64,000 nt of DNA from CATQHB01 sp965262595 (GTDB lineage: Bacteria; Chloroflexota; Dehalococcoidia; Lucifugimonadales; UBA3495): NCBI GenBank assembly GCA_965262595.1, contig OZ253548.1, forward strand, positions 2,356,001-2,420,000, given 5' to 3'. Position numbers and translations under genes: made by a program. Under the pieces are notes generated by a model. The model was given only the letters and a program-made list of their open reading frames with translations, was not told the origin of the DNA and searched no databases. Positions 33,529-43,597 of the stretch are shown piece by piece; position 1 is the first letter of the stretch; each line of letters opens with the position of its first letter.

Positions 33529-36222
33529 CTAAAGCAGGTGCACCGGGTCAACGTCGATGGTGACGTCCCGGGATGCCAGGTCGGTTCCCTCCAAAAAGCG
33601 ATGCAGGTTGCGCCCCCGCAGAATGACGTGCCAACGGTAGCGTCCCCGCACCCGCTCCGGTATGCCCGGAGCCGGGCCGATTACTTGAACGTCGGTCAGG
33701 CCCCCGGCCTGGATGCGCTCCCGGAGCAGCCGCGCGATGGCGGTGGCCTGCTGCTGGCAGACGGTCTGATTGGTGGACTGGCAGAGTAGATGGATCAGCC
33801 GGTTGAAGGGCGGATTGCCCTGCCGGCGACGGGCGGAGATCTCGGTGCGAAACAGGGCGGCGTAGTCCTGACCGGCGGCGGCGGCCACGGCATAATGGTC
33901 GGGGTCGTAGGTCTGGATGATGACCCGCCCCGGGTCGGCGCCCCGTCCGGCCCGGCCCGCCACCTGACAGAGCAGACCAAATGCCCGCTCGCCGGCCCGG
34001 AAGTCGGGCAGGTGAATGCCCACGTCGGCCAGCACCACGCCGACCAGGGTTACGTTGGGCACGTCCAGCCCTTTGGCTACCATTTGAGTGCCCACCAGCA
34101 CCTGGGTTTCCCCCGAGACCAGGCGGCGCATGGTTTCCTCCGGGCCTGGGCCGGTGCGGGCGGAGTCGGAGTCCCAGCGTTCTACCCGCACACCGGGCAG
34201 CAGGTCCTTGACCTCGTCCACCACCCGCTGCGTACCGATGCCCAGTTGCCGGATGCGGCGTCCCTTGCACTGGCGGCACTGGAGCGGCGGGCGGGAGCGG
34301 CGGTTGCAGCGGTGACAGCGCAGCCGCGCGTCGGCGGAGTGGTAGGTTAAGGAGACGGCGCAACTCGGGCAGGTGACGACGTAGCCGCAGTCCCGGCACT
34401 GGACAATGGGAGCGCTGCCCCGGCGGTTGAGGAAGAGGATGGCTTGCCGGCCCTGTTCGATACACCGGGCCAGGGCCTGGGACAAGGAGCGGCTGAAGAT
34501 GCTGCGATTGCCCTCGCGCAGCTCCTGACGCATATCGCAGACTTCTACTCGCGCCAGCCCGTCTCGGCCCAACCCGTCGGCAGGGGCACCGTCAAGGTTG
34601 TCGCCGGAATTGCCGCTAGTATTGCCGTTAGTATTGCTGTTGGTATTGCTGTTGGTATTGCCGCCGGTGTCTCTGCCAGCAGCGTCGTTGTTGTCGTTGT
34701 CGTTGCCGCTTTCATTGCCGTTGCCGCTGCCGTTTCCCGGACGTATGCGGTGGGGCAGTTCCAGCAGGCGGTACCGGCCCCGTTGGGCGTGATAGTAGGA
34801 TTCCACGTCGGGGGTGGCGCTGCCCAGGATCACCCCGGCGCCGGTGAGGCGGGCCAGTTCCAGGGCGGCGGTGCGGGCGTGGTAAAAAGGTTGCGATTCA
34901 ACTTGCTTATAAGTCCACTCGTGCTCTTCGTCGATAACAATCAGGCCCAGATTGGTTGCCGGAGCAAAAAGGGCGCTGCGGGGTCCGACCACCACATCGT
35001 AATCACCGTCCCGGATTTTCCACCACTGGTCAAACTTCTGCCGGTCGGTCAGACCGCTATGCAGCACGGCCACCCGGCCGGGGAACCGGGCGTTGACCCG
35101 CTGCACCGTTTGCGGAGTCAGCGATATTTCCGGCACCAGGAATATCGCTTGCCGCCCCTGTTCCACCACGCTCCGGATGGCATTCAGATATACCTCGGTT
35201 TTGCCGCTGCCGGTGACGCCGTGAAGCAGGAAAGTCCGGGGTTGTTGGTCGGGGTGGTCCAGGGTTTCGACGATGCGGGCCAGGGCATCGGCCTGCGCCG
35301 GGGTCGGCGTCAGCGTCAAACTGGAGGATGTATCCGGTTTGGTATTGGCGGCGGCCGCCGTAGCGCTATCGCTGCCTTCAATTTCATTCAACTCGCCGTT
35401 CAACGCGTCGTTCAACTGGCCGTTCAGCTCGCCGGACGTCCCCGGCGCGGCCACCACGGTACTTTCCTGGCGCACCCACTCCAGGGCCAGCAGCCCCTTT
35501 TCCACCAGGGCATTGCCCGCAGTGGCGCCGAAATTTTGGTTGGCCTGGGTGGTGGAATAACTTCCTTCCTGCTCTCGCACCGCCTGGAGCAGCCTTTCCT
35601 GTCGCGGCGGAAGCTTGCCGGCGGCGGGCCACTGTCCGGCGGCGTCAGGCTCTCCGGCGGGGAATAGTTGAGAGGTGTATTGAAACCGGAGGGGACGGGG
35701 AATGTCCACCCGCCGGTGGATGAGGCCGCGTTCCGCCAGGCGGTTCACTTCACGGCTGCCGTACCGGCCCAACAGCTTGGCGAACTCCGCCTCGCTCAAC
35801 CTCTTATGCTCGGCCAGGGCTTTCAGCGCTTCCTGGGCCGGGGGTTTCAACCCCTCCAGTTCGGCGTCGGCAACGGGCAGGGGCAGGATTTGGGAGTGCA
35901 CCTGGGCTTTGAAACCGGGCGGGAGGAACAGGGACACGGCGTCAAAGAGGGAGCAGAGATAGTACCGGCTAATCCACCGGGCGAGGGTCAGGTCGATAGC
36001 ATCCAGCAGGGGGGCCGGCTCTACCGGCTGCAAGATGTCCTTGGTAGCCTCTACTTGGGGAGCCGACGCCAACTCAATGACCACGCCCTGGAGGGTGCGG
36101 CGGCCAAAGGGAACCCAGACCAGTTGACCCGGCTGGATCCGAAAGCGGTCGGGGATGCTGTAGGAAAAGGTGCGGGAGTGGTTAACCGGGGCGTCCACCG
36201 CTACTTCTGCGTATCTCATCAT
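33529..36222 (-). CDS. priA: Primosomal protein N' (replication restart helicase)
   Basis: 897 residues. PriA recognises stalled forks and reloads the replisome. The N-terminal fork-binding domain starts MMRYAEVAVDAPVNHSRTFS. The helicase has GVTGSGKTEVYL (about residue 335) and DEEH (about 428). The zinc-binding domain (about 607-654) has eight paired cysteines (CRDCGY, CPSC, CHRC, CRQC). Two low-complexity inserts are unusual: residues about 257-294, and an Asn/Gly/Ser/Thr tract at about 494-540 just before the second helicase lobe. Both come from 6- or 12-bp tandem repeats. Confidence 0.96.
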   Translation of the reverse strand: MMRYAEVAVDAPVNHSRTFSYSIPDRFRIQPGQLVWVPFGRRTLQGVVIELASAPQVEATKDILQPVEPAPLLDAIDLTLARWISRYYLCSLFDAVSLFLPPGFKAQVHSQILPLPVADAELEGLKPPAQEALKALAEHKRLSEAEFAKLLGRYGSREVNRLAERGLIHRRVDIPRPLRFQYTSQLFPAGEPDAAGQWPAAGKLPPRQERLLQAVREQEGSYSTTQANQNFGATAGNALVEKGLLALEWVRQESTVVAAPGTSGELNGQLNDALNGELNEIEGSDSATAAAANTKPDTSSSLTLTPTPAQADALARIVETLDHPDQQPRTFLLHGVTGSGKTEVYLNAIRSVVEQGRQAIFLVPEISLTPQTVQRVNARFPGRVAVLHSGLTDRQKFDQWWKIRDGDYDVVVGPRSALFAPATNLGLIVIDEEHEWTYKQVESQPFYHARTAALELARLTGAGVILGSATPDVESYYHAQRGRYRLLELPHRIRPGNGSGNGNESGNDNDNNDAAGRDTGGNTNSNTNSNTNGNTSGNSGDNLDGAPADGLGRDGLARVEVCDMRQELREGNRSIFSRSLSQALARCIEQGRQAILFLNRRGSAPIVQCRDCGYVVTCPSCAVSLTYHSADARLRCHRCNRRSRPPLQCRQCKGRRIRQLGIGTQRVVDEVKDLLPGVRVERWDSDSARTGPGPEETMRRLVSGETQVLVGTQMVAKGLDVPNVTLVGVVLADVGIHLPDFRAGERAFGLLCQVAGRAGRGADPGRVIIQTYDPDHYAVAAAAGQDYAALFRTEISARRRQGNPPFNRLIHLLCQSTNQTVCQQQATAIARLLRERIQAGGLTDVQVIGPAPGIPERVRGRYRWHVILRGRNLHRFLEGTDLASRDVTIDVDPVHLL
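34612..34736. repeat. 12- and 6-bp tandem repeats inside priA
   Basis: Units such as GTATTGCTGTTG and GTCGTTGTTGTC repeat in frame; they encode the Asn/Gly/Ser/Thr insert in the helicase core. Confidence 0.85.
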
Positions 36223-36310
36223 AGCCGTTGGCTGCCTGGCGGAGTCGAGTCGAGTCTGGTTGTACGTAAAGCGGAACTGTTAAGTCAAAACTGCAAAGCC
36301 ATACAATGCT

Positions 36311-36424
36311 AAGGAACCTCTGACTAAGTCCGTGCCCTGGGTGTTTATCCCTACCCGTCGTTCCTGCCTTCGCAGAAACGACCGGGTGCGGGCGCTGGCG
36401 TTTAATGACTTATTCAGAGTATCT
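36311..36424 (+). mobile_element. MITE-like palindromic element, copy C (shortened)
   Basis: AAGGAACCTCTGACTAAGTC to GACTTATTCAGAGTATC, same orientation as copy A but with about 40 bp of the middle missing. It lies between priA and rplS. The following 36425-36614 is GC-rich with no gene recognised. Confidence 0.7.
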
Positions 36425-36614
36425 CGAAAGGTTTCCCGTTCCGCCGCACCGTATTTATCTGGTTCGCTCCGGGTTTAAACGACAGAGCTGCAGCGGAGGC
36501 TCAGGGCGCTTAAGTTGGGCCTGCCCCAGCGGGGTCACCGGCCGACCGGTTAGCGCCGGTCGCCGGCGAATACGCCTTTTCGGGCCGGTCGGAAATGGGA
36601 TAGGACTAGGACGT

Positions 36615-36995
36615 TTACTGGCTTTCGGCCGGGCCCCGAACGCGGCGCGGCAAAGCCTTTTCCTTAATTCGGGCGGCGCGGCCTTGCAATCCGCGCAGGT
36701 AGTAAAGCTTGGCGCGGCGGACGGAGCCACGGCGGGTAACTTCCAGAGAATCAATCAGGGGAGAGAACAAGGGAAAAATCCGCTCGATGCCAACGCCGCC
36801 GCCGGCTACCCGGCGTACGGTAAAGTTGGCTGAAGGGCTGGCGCCGTTCTGCCGTCGGATCACCACTCCCTGGAAAGCCTGGATACGTTCTCGCTCGCCT
36901 TCACGGATACGGAAATTGACTCGCACCGTATCTCCGGGGCCAAAAGCAGGGATATTCGGGTTGCTCTCGGGCTTTAATATCTGGGCGGCATCCAT
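36615..36995 (-). CDS. rplS: Large ribosomal subunit protein bL19
   Basis: 126 residues. The family signatures FGPGDTVRVNFRIREGERER, IQAFQGVVIRRQ and GVGIERIFPLFSPLIDSLEV, followed by RRGSVRRAKLYYLRGLQGRA, are intact. bL19 sits at the 30S-50S interface. AAAGGT lies before the ATG. It stands alone here rather than with rimM-trmD. Confidence 0.97.
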   Translation of the reverse strand: MDAAQILKPESNPNIPAFGPGDTVRVNFRIREGERERIQAFQGVVIRRQNGASPSANFTVRRVAGGGVGIERIFPLFSPLIDSLEVTRRGSVRRAKLYYLRGLQGRAARIKEKALPRRVRGPAESQ

Positions 36996-37531
36996 AATGT
37001 TGACCTTTATTTTACCTTTCTATATCTAGGCTATCGCGATCTAGGCTATCGCGGCTAAAGTTTCGGTTTAACCGTCTTCCGTTTGGCCGTTTACCGTTTG
37101 GCCGCTTAATCGAAACTTTCCGGGGCCGCCTTGCGGTTGAATCGGCTCCCGGTGCAGCGCTTCGGAAAGAGCTGCCTTTCGGCGCCCCCTCGGGGCATCC
37201 GGCCTTAATTGGCGGTTCGGGATATAAGGATACCACACCAACGGAGAAATGGCACCTGGTCCGGCAGGGTGGTTCCGGGTCTTTTAATAGTTCCCTCCAA
37301 TAGTTTCATCTCCTTCCGGGGGAGGGTTAGGGTGGGGGCGTCTCCCCGGTGGATGCAAAGCTGTTGGAAAGCAGGACTTCACCCTCACCCCGGCCCGCTC
37401 CACCAAGAGAGAGGGAGAATTAAAAGACCCTGGCTATCTGGTACCTGACATAGCCCACCCCCGCCCGCCGGCGGTCAGCCCAATAGCCGGCAGCCCAATA
37501 GCCGGCAGCCGAGGGAGCGAAGCGTTGCCCG
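36996..37531. other. Non-coding gap with small repeats and hairpins
   Basis: Two 15-bp copies of ATCTAGGCTATCGCG occur at 37023-37055, followed by two GTTTGGCCG-type copies. A CTCCTTCCGGGGGAGGG motif near 37310 and ACCCTCACCCCGG near 37383 form a longer imperfect inverted repeat. No gene is recognised in these 536 bp. Confidence 0.5.
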
Positions 37532-39154
37532 CTATCCCTTTGGGGTATAGTTCTGAAACCGGTCCCGCAGGACTTTCTTGTCGAACTTGCCGACGCTGGT
37601 CTTGGGGATTTCGTCCAGGAAAACCACGTCGTCGGGGAGCCACCAGCGGGCGAATTTTTCCCGAATGAACTCGATAATCTGGGCCTTGTCCAGAGACTGG
37701 CGGGACTCCTCTTTGGCTACCACGCAGGCCAGGGGCCGCTCTTGCCAGGTGGGGTGAGGGATGGCAATGACCGCCGCCTCCAGCACGTCCGGGTGGGCGA
37801 TTATTGCCGTTTCCAGGTCCACCGAGGAAATCCACTCGCCGCCGCTCTTTACCATATCTTTCACTCGGTCGCCAATCTGGATGTACCCTTCGGCGTCCAC
37901 CGAGGCGATGTCGCCGCTGTGATACCAACCGTCAATGTAGGTTTCGGCGGTACGCGGGTCGTTGTAGTATTCCCGGGCAACCCAGGGGCCGCGGAACAGC
38001 AACTCGCCCCGCTGCTCGCCGTCCCAAGGCAGGTCCTTCCCCGCATCGTCCACCAGCCGCATCTCCAGCCCGGCGACCAGCAAACCCTGGCTGCCGCCCA
38101 GTTCGTACTTTTCGTCGTCGGGCAGGCTTTCCAGGCCAGACTTGACCCGGTTAAGGGTCACGATAGGAGTGGCTTCGGTCATTCCGTAAGCCTGGACCAA
38201 GTTGACATCCAGCTTCTCTTTATAGGCTTTGATGACGCTGACCGGCAGAGTTGAACCGCCACAGAATATCTCACGCACCGAGGAAAAGTCATAGCTTTCC
38301 CCGGAACGCTCCAGGTATTCCAGCAGGCCCATCCAGATGGTGGGCACCCCGGCGCTGACCGTCACCCGATGCTGTTCGATCAGCTCGCAGATTGCCTGAG
38401 GGTCGGGGCGGACGCCGGGCATCACCTGATTGGCCCCCACCATAGTGCTGGAGTAGGGAAAGCCCCAGCAGTTGGCGTGGAACATCGGCACAATAGCCAT
38501 AGCTGTGTCCCGCTCGGAAAATGCCATAGTATCGGCCATACACTCGGCCATGGTGTGCAGGTAAAGGGCGCGGTGGCTATAGACCACGCCCTTGGGACGC
38601 CCGGTAGTGGCCGAGGTATAACACAGGCCGGCCGGCGCGTATTCGTCCAAATCCGCCGGCGTAAACTCGGCGGAGGACTCGGCCAGCAGCATTTCGTAGC
38701 TGAGCGCTCCAGGTAAGGTGGTTGACGGTTCCGGGTCGTCGGACATTATGACGTAATGCTCCACCGACTCCAGTTGGGGCGCCAACTCCTCCAGGATTGG
38801 CGCCAGGTCCGGGTCAATCAGCAATACCTTGTCCTGGGCGTGGTTGATGATGTAAACCAGGTCATCGGGGAAAAGGCGGATGTTGATAGTGTGGTTGACC
38901 GCGCCCATTGAAGGAGCGGCGAAGTAGGCTTCCAGGTGGCGGTAGGTGTTCCAGGCGAACGTCCCTACCCGGTCGCCTGGTTTCACGCCCAGGGCGGCCA
39001 GGGCGTTAGCCAGGCGGTTGACCCGCGTTGCCATGTCCCGGTAGGTGTAGCGGTGGACGCCGCCCTCAATCCGGGTAATTATCTCCTTGTCGGGAAAGGC
39101 GGTTCTGGCCCGGTTTAGGATATTGGACACCAGCAACGGGTATTGCATTGTCAT
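37532..39154 (-). CDS. Acyl-CoA synthetase (AMP-forming, medium/long-chain type)
   Basis: 540 residues of the ANL superfamily. It activates a carboxylate to acyl-AMP and then acyl-CoA. The AMP-binding P-loop is CYTSATTGRPKGVVYSHRAL (about residue 190). QAYGMTEATPI, YHSGDIASVDAEGYIQIGDR and the C-terminal lysine region KTSVGKFDKKVLRD are intact. The start is ATG at 39154, with GAGGAGGT seven bases upstream. The closest known group is fatty-acid or alkanoate-CoA ligases; the exact substrate is unknown. An SDR gene follows on the same strand upstream. Confidence 0.9.
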   Translation of the reverse strand: MTMQYPLLVSNILNRARTAFPDKEIITRIEGGVHRYTYRDMATRVNRLANALAALGVKPGDRVGTFAWNTYRHLEAYFAAPSMGAVNHTINIRLFPDDLVYIINHAQDKVLLIDPDLAPILEELAPQLESVEHYVIMSDDPEPSTTLPGALSYEMLLAESSAEFTPADLDEYAPAGLCYTSATTGRPKGVVYSHRALYLHTMAECMADTMAFSERDTAMAIVPMFHANCWGFPYSSTMVGANQVMPGVRPDPQAICELIEQHRVTVSAGVPTIWMGLLEYLERSGESYDFSSVREIFCGGSTLPVSVIKAYKEKLDVNLVQAYGMTEATPIVTLNRVKSGLESLPDDEKYELGGSQGLLVAGLEMRLVDDAGKDLPWDGEQRGELLFRGPWVAREYYNDPRTAETYIDGWYHSGDIASVDAEGYIQIGDRVKDMVKSGGEWISSVDLETAIIAHPDVLEAAVIAIPHPTWQERPLACVVAKEESRQSLDKAQIIEFIREKFARWWLPDDVVFLDEIPKTSVGKFDKKVLRDRFQNYTPKG

Positions 39155-39286
39155 GGGTAGAACCTCCTCGTTCAACTACGAATTAGGAATTGGAAATTAC
39201 GATGAAGAAATGCGTGACTAGGGATACTTGGAGCCGCTAGGAGCAAAGCCGCATTCGTAACTCCTAATTTTTAATTCGTAATTGCT

Positions 39287-40081
39287 TCACGCCGATTTTA
39301 TGCTCACCCCACCGTCCACCGCCCAGGTTTGGCCGGTGACGTAGGCCGCCGCCGGCGAGGCCAGAAAGACGGACAGATAGCCTATCTCTTTCAGGTAACC
39401 GACCCGTCCCAGGGGAACCTGGTCCTTGGCCGCATCCTGCCGGGCCTGATACGCTTCCGCCGACATTTGAGCCGGGTCGGGGAAACTGCCCGGGGCAATG
39501 GAGTTTACCCGCACGCCATAGGTTGCCCACTCCTGCGCCAGGGACTCGGTGAAGCGCATAACTCCGGCCTTGGAGGCGTCATACGCCGCCGAACCCTGCC
39601 GTCCCCGGAAAGCGGCCCAGCCGGATATGTTAATTACGCTGCCCTGTCGGCGCTCCAGCAGGTGAGCGCCAAAGGCCCGGCACCCCTGAAAAGCCTCGGT
39701 CAGGTTAATATCTATGATGAAGCGCCATTCCTCTTCGGTCATACCCTCCACGGCGACGCCGGGCAGCTTAACCACCGGCTTGCGAATGGCATCGCCCACG
39801 CAGGTAACCAGCGTATCTAAATGACCGAACTCGGCCAGGGCCTGCGCGGCCACCCGGTCCATATCTTCGGCCTTGGTAGCATCGCCGGTCAAAGGCAGGG
39901 CAACCCGGCCCAGTGCCCGCACCTCCTCGGCCACCTGGTTAACGCCGGTGGTGGTCAGGCCGGTAACCGCCACGTCGGCCCCTCCCTCGGCGAAAGCCAG
40001 GGCAATGCCCTTGCCGATGCCCCGGCCCGCTCCGGTAATCAGTACCTTTTGCCCGGTAACGTCAAACTCCGGAAGACTCAT
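39287..40081 (-). CDS. SDR-family oxidoreductase
   Basis: 264 residues. The NAD(P)-binding TGAGRGIGKGIALAFAEGGA is at the N-terminus; the catalytic Ser-Tyr-Lys set is seen in INISGWAAF and AAYDASKAGVM. The C-terminus VTGQTWAVDGG is typical. The closest activities are 3-oxoacyl-ACP or sugar/alcohol dehydrogenases; the substrate is not determinable. GGAGGG precedes the ATG. Confidence 0.9.
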   Translation of the reverse strand: MSLPEFDVTGQKVLITGAGRGIGKGIALAFAEGGADVAVTGLTTTGVNQVAEEVRALGRVALPLTGDATKAEDMDRVAAQALAEFGHLDTLVTCVGDAIRKPVVKLPGVAVEGMTEEEWRFIIDINLTEAFQGCRAFGAHLLERRQGSVINISGWAAFRGRQGSAAYDASKAGVMRFTESLAQEWATYGVRVNSIAPGSFPDPAQMSAEAYQARQDAAKDQVPLGRVGYLKEIGYLSVFLASPAAAYVTGQTWAVDGGVSIKSA

Positions 40082-40263
40082 AACCTCTACCCTCCATCCT
40101 CAACGGCGGTCGGGGACAACCCGGCAACCTCATTATTTATCCCTACTATTATCCCTACATAGTCCGTTGCTGCAGCTTGGGGGCAAGTGTAATGGCAAAG
40201 GGAAAGCCCGTCAATTCGGCGACCTTGGCCTCAGCTCACCCCGGGGCTGGGCGCATTTGGGCT

Positions 40264-40379
40264 ACCAAAGTCCCCGGTAATCGTCTTTCCGGCGCAGGCC
40301 GGAATCCGGGCAGGCCGACCTGAGGAGAGTTTGCCGATGCTCAGGATGCTCTGGATTCCGGATTTCTCCGGAATGACGG
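40264..40379 (+). repeat. CCAAAGTCCCCGG palindromic element, full copy
   Basis: The left half is ACCAAAGTCCCCGGTAATCG with TTTCCGGCGCAGGCCGGAA; the right half is GGATTCCGGATTTCTCCGGA ending AATGACGG. The two halves each form hairpins. An inverted copy is at 53384-53502. It occupies the gap between the SDR and MDR genes. Confidence 0.75.
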
Positions 40380-40547
40380 TAGCGGGCCTGAATTCAAAGG
40401 GGTCAATGCAGGGCATAGAGTTCCATGTGCGATTGCCCCGCCCGAGCTCACCCCGGGCAACCCCGCAAGTTGCCCCGCTTTGACGCTATCCCCCCGCTCT
40501 AGTAATATGCGGACAATTACTGACTTGCTACTTGGAAGGAGTTTCTT

Positions 40548-41576
40548 ATGAAAGCGGTTTATCTGGACCAACCCGGGGGGCCGGATGCCCTGGTTTATGA
40601 TGATATGCCGGAGCCGGAGGTCGAGCCCGGCGAAGTTATGCTGCGGGTCCACGCCAGCGCCCTGAACCGCGGCGATATGGGTTCGCGCACCCGGGGCCGC
40701 AGCGGTTTAACGCCCCGCATTATGGGCATGGACGTAGCCGGCGAGGTTGTTTCCATCAGTCCGGAAGTCCGCACCAACCTGAAGATAGGCGACCGGGTGC
40801 TGCTGGAGAACCGGGTCAAGTGCCACGTCTGCGAGAATTGTGTGGAGGGCCTGGACCAGTACTGCACTGCCCAGCTACGCATCGGCGTTGACCTGGACGG
40901 AGGTCATGCGGAATACATCACCGCCCCGGCGATAAACGCCTACAAGATTCCCGACTCGATGAGCTTTAACGAGGCGGCCGCCATCCCCCTGGCCGGACAT
41001 ACCGCCTGGCAGTGCATGGTGGTGCAGGGCCAGGTGCGCTCGTGGGATGACGTGCTGATTCAGGCAGCCGGCAGTGGAGTGGCCAGCATGGCGATCCAGA
41101 TTGCCAAGATGGTGGGTGCGCGGGTCATCACCACCGCCGGCAGCGACTGGAAGCTGGAAAAGGCGAAGGAGTGGGGCGCGGACGAGGGGATCAACTACCG
41201 GGAAACTACCAACATCAGCGAACGGGTCAAGGAGTTGACCGACGGCAAGGGGGTTGACCTGGTGTTCGACGTGGTGGGCGCCGATGTGTGGGAGGAAAAT
41301 TTGCTCTCCCTGAAGCCAGGCGGCCGTCTGGTTATTACCGGGGTAACCTCCGGGGCGCGCACCAACATGGACCTGTCCATCCTGCAGGGCCGTCCATTGC
41401 ACCTGATGGGCAGCGGAGGCCGCACCCGCCGCAGTTTCAGCGACCTGATGAAGTGTATCCATCAAGGCGAGCTAACCGGCATCGTGGGACAGACCTTCCC
41501 CTTGACCGACGTGCCGGAGGCCCACCGGGTAATGGAGTCCCGGGAGTTTTTCGGCAAGCTGGTGATAGAAAGTTAG
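40548..41576 (+). CDS. Zinc-type alcohol dehydrogenase (MDR superfamily)
   Basis: 342 residues. GroES-like domain with the GMDVAGEV strand; structural zinc cysteines in CHVCENCVEGLDQYC; AAIPLAGHTAWQCMV before the Rossmann domain, whose nucleotide motif is AAGSGVASMAIQIAK. The catalytic-zinc Cys is replaced in the usual place (SALNRGDMGS), so it may act as a quinone-oxidoreductase-like enzyme that keeps only the structural zinc. GAAGGAG precedes ATG. Confidence 0.87.
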   Translation: MKAVYLDQPGGPDALVYDDMPEPEVEPGEVMLRVHASALNRGDMGSRTRGRSGLTPRIMGMDVAGEVVSISPEVRTNLKIGDRVLLENRVKCHVCENCVEGLDQYCTAQLRIGVDLDGGHAEYITAPAINAYKIPDSMSFNEAAAIPLAGHTAWQCMVVQGQVRSWDDVLIQAAGSGVASMAIQIAKMVGARVITTAGSDWKLEKAKEWGADEGINYRETTNISERVKELTDGKGVDLVFDVVGADVWEENLLSLKPGGRLVITGVTSGARTNMDLSILQGRPLHLMGSGGRTRRSFSDLMKCIHQGELTGIVGQTFPLTDVPEAHRVMESREFFGKLVIES

Positions 41577-41658
41577 CCCGTCGCCGGTTTGGGCCGTCAA
41601 TCGCCCCGGTCATTTTCAGGACTAAGCCGTTGCCAGGCCGTTACCAGGAGGATTCGTG

Positions 41659-42486
41659 ATGCAAATTACCGAGCATATTTACAGTACCCATATACGGGAA
41701 GACCAAAGCTCCTTTGGCGCAATGCACCCCGGCGGCACGCAGATTTACTTTGTCGGCGACCCGTCCGACCACATGGTCCTGGTGGACTCCGGGGAGCCGT
41801 ATCGCGCCTGGACCCGCCAGATATTGGACTACTATGAGGAGCTGGGCCGGCCCCGGATGTCGGCCATCCTGATTACCCACGGCCACGGCGACCACATCGG
41901 CGGCCTGGACCGGCTGCAGGACGTCTTCAATTGCCCGGTGCGCTGCCACCCCAAGCTGGAACCGGCGCTGACCCAACGGCTGGGAGCGGGCTGCGTGGTC
42001 AAGCTGCGCTCCCGGGAACTGGTTCCCACCGGCGGCGGCGTATCCCTGCGGGTCTTGTTCACCCCGGGCCACGAGGACGACCACGTTTGCTACCACTTGC
42101 GGGCCGACGGCGTCCTATTCAGCGGCGACAATATCCTGGGAAACTCCTCCTCCAGCGTCCGCAACCTCAAGCAATACCTGGAATCGCTGGAACTGATGGC
42201 CCGGCAGCGGCCCCAAATCATCTGCCCCGGCCACGGCCAGGTGATTGCCAACGGCGAGGCCCGAATCCGCTGGTACATCCACCATCGGCAGGAACGGGAG
42301 GGGCAGGTGCTGTCCGCCCTGGCCGGCGGAGCGGCTACGGTGGACGAGACGGTATCGGCGGTATATCCGCGAAATCTGCGCCGAAATCTGCGCGGCGCCG
42401 CCACCCGCAACGTCAATACCCACCTGACCAAGCTGCAGGAAGAAGGACGCATCGCCGAAAATCCGGCTACCTACACCGTCAAGTAA
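41659..42486 (+). CDS. Metallo-beta-lactamase fold hydrolase
   Basis: 275 residues. The metal motif THGHGDHIGG (HxHxDH), the FTPGHEDDHVCYH histidine, the SGDNILG Asp and CPGHGQ are all present. After the hydrolase domain (about residue 210) a C-terminal winged-helix-like region of about 60 residues is present, as in LACTB2/glyoxalase-II-like proteins that act on RNA or thioesters. The start is ATG at 41659, seven bases after AGGAGG; a GTG three bases upstream is also possible. Confidence 0.88.
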   Translation: MQITEHIYSTHIREDQSSFGAMHPGGTQIYFVGDPSDHMVLVDSGEPYRAWTRQILDYYEELGRPRMSAILITHGHGDHIGGLDRLQDVFNCPVRCHPKLEPALTQRLGAGCVVKLRSRELVPTGGGVSLRVLFTPGHEDDHVCYHLRADGVLFSGDNILGNSSSSVRNLKQYLESLELMARQRPQIICPGHGQVIANGEARIRWYIHHRQEREGQVLSALAGGAATVDETVSAVYPRNLRRNLRGAATRNVNTHLTKLQEEGRIAENPATYTVK

Positions 42487-42524
42487 AGAGCGCCGTCAAG
42501 TAAAAAGCGAATCGCAAAACATAA

Positions 42525-42551
42525 GGGGCAACCACTTTGGCCGGTTGCCCC
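42525..42551. terminator. Hairpin after the MBL gene
   Basis: GGGGCAACC and GGTTGCCCC pair perfectly around a 9-base loop, between converging genes. No T-tract follows, so its strength as a terminator is uncertain. Confidence 0.4.
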
Positions 42552-42703
42552 GGTTTGGAACACCTCGACAATCGCCGGGCAACCCTGGTGTTTGCCCCCT
42601 ACCTTCCCAGTAAGCCCTTCGCGGGCAATGGCCGACCGGGGAGTATGGCGGGTTGCCCCTTGCCTTCCCCGGAAACCCCCTGAGGTCTCCGGTCGGCCGG
42701 AAC

Positions 42704-43504
42704 CTACTCTTCGGCTACTATATAGTTCCGCAGCAGGCCGATACCGCTTATTTCCACTTCGATGGTGTCGCCGGGAACCATATCGCCGTCGGCTCCCTGC
42801 GTTCCCATCCACAGCACATCGCCGGGATGCAGCGTGGTGTACTTACTCATCTCCATAATCCAGGTCGGCACGTCCCAAATCTGATCCGCCGAGGTAAAGT
42901 CCTCCCACACCTCGCCGTTATGCCGGACGATTATATGAAAGCCGTCATAATCCAGGCCGGTGACAATCCAGGGCCCCAGGGGTTTGAAGCTGTCGCAGTT
43001 CTTGCCCCGGAACATCGTCCGGTCGCCCCCCTGCCATACCCGCTGACTAATGTCGTTGCCGATGGTATAGCCAAACACGCAGTCCAGGGCCTCGGCTTTG
43101 CTGGTAACCTTGCGGGCGTGTTTACCGATAACCACCCCCAACTGGCCCTCCGGCTGTACCGCCCCGGAGCTTTCTGCGGGCACCACAATATTCTCCTCGG
43201 CGCCGATGATGGCATGCACCGAGCGGAAGTTAGGCTCCGGAAACTTGGGGTAATTCGGCTCGGATCCCCGGCGGCGGGCCATACCCTCCACGTGGCCGCG
43301 GTGGTTGGGCCCGGCGGCGTAGAGCATCGGCGGGATGATCGGGGCCAGCAGCCGCACCTCGCCCAAAGCGTAGGTTACGCCGGTATCGGCGGGCGACGCA
43401 GGCCCGTCCGGCCCCATCGGGCTGCCCGCCACCTCGATAACCTCATCATCCACTATCCGGCCATAACCAATGGTTTCTCCCAGTTGAAAGCGGCACCAAA
43501 TCAT
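42704..43504 (-). CDS. Fumarylacetoacetate hydrolase family protein
   Basis: 266 residues from ATG at 43504 (GGGAGGG five bases upstream). The FAH-fold core is present: YAAGPNHRGHVE, the metal ligands in EGQLGVVIGKHA, then VFGYTIGNDISQRVWQ and FKPLGPWIVTG. Family members hydrolyse or decarboxylate 2-oxo acids in aromatic catabolism (for example 5-oxopent-3-ene-1,2,5-tricarboxylate type). The exact substrate is unknown. Confidence 0.88.
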   Translation of the reverse strand: MIWCRFQLGETIGYGRIVDDEVIEVAGSPMGPDGPASPADTGVTYALGEVRLLAPIIPPMLYAAGPNHRGHVEGMARRRGSEPNYPKFPEPNFRSVHAIIGAEENIVVPAESSGAVQPEGQLGVVIGKHARKVTSKAEALDCVFGYTIGNDISQRVWQGGDRTMFRGKNCDSFKPLGPWIVTGLDYDGFHIIVRHNGEVWEDFTSADQIWDVPTWIMEMSKYTTLHPGDVLWMGTQGADGDMVPGDTIEVEISGIGLLRNYIVAEE

Positions 43505-43597
43505 AGCTACCCTCCCTATTATATTGCGGCGATTTGCCCCGATTGTGGCATTGGGAAGGGCGGGCGTCAAGGTGAGGGGGCTTATGATAGAGGCCCG

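Noticed and set aside
36425..36614. Structured RNA (tRNA, RNase P, SRP) in the priA-rplS gap
   Set aside because: GC-rich inverted repeats occur but no T-arm, CCA or other conserved core could be matched.
37012..37236. 74-codon leftward open frame before rplS
   Set aside because: Built from tandem repeats (RPNGKRPNG, DSLDRDSLD) with no ribosome-binding site.
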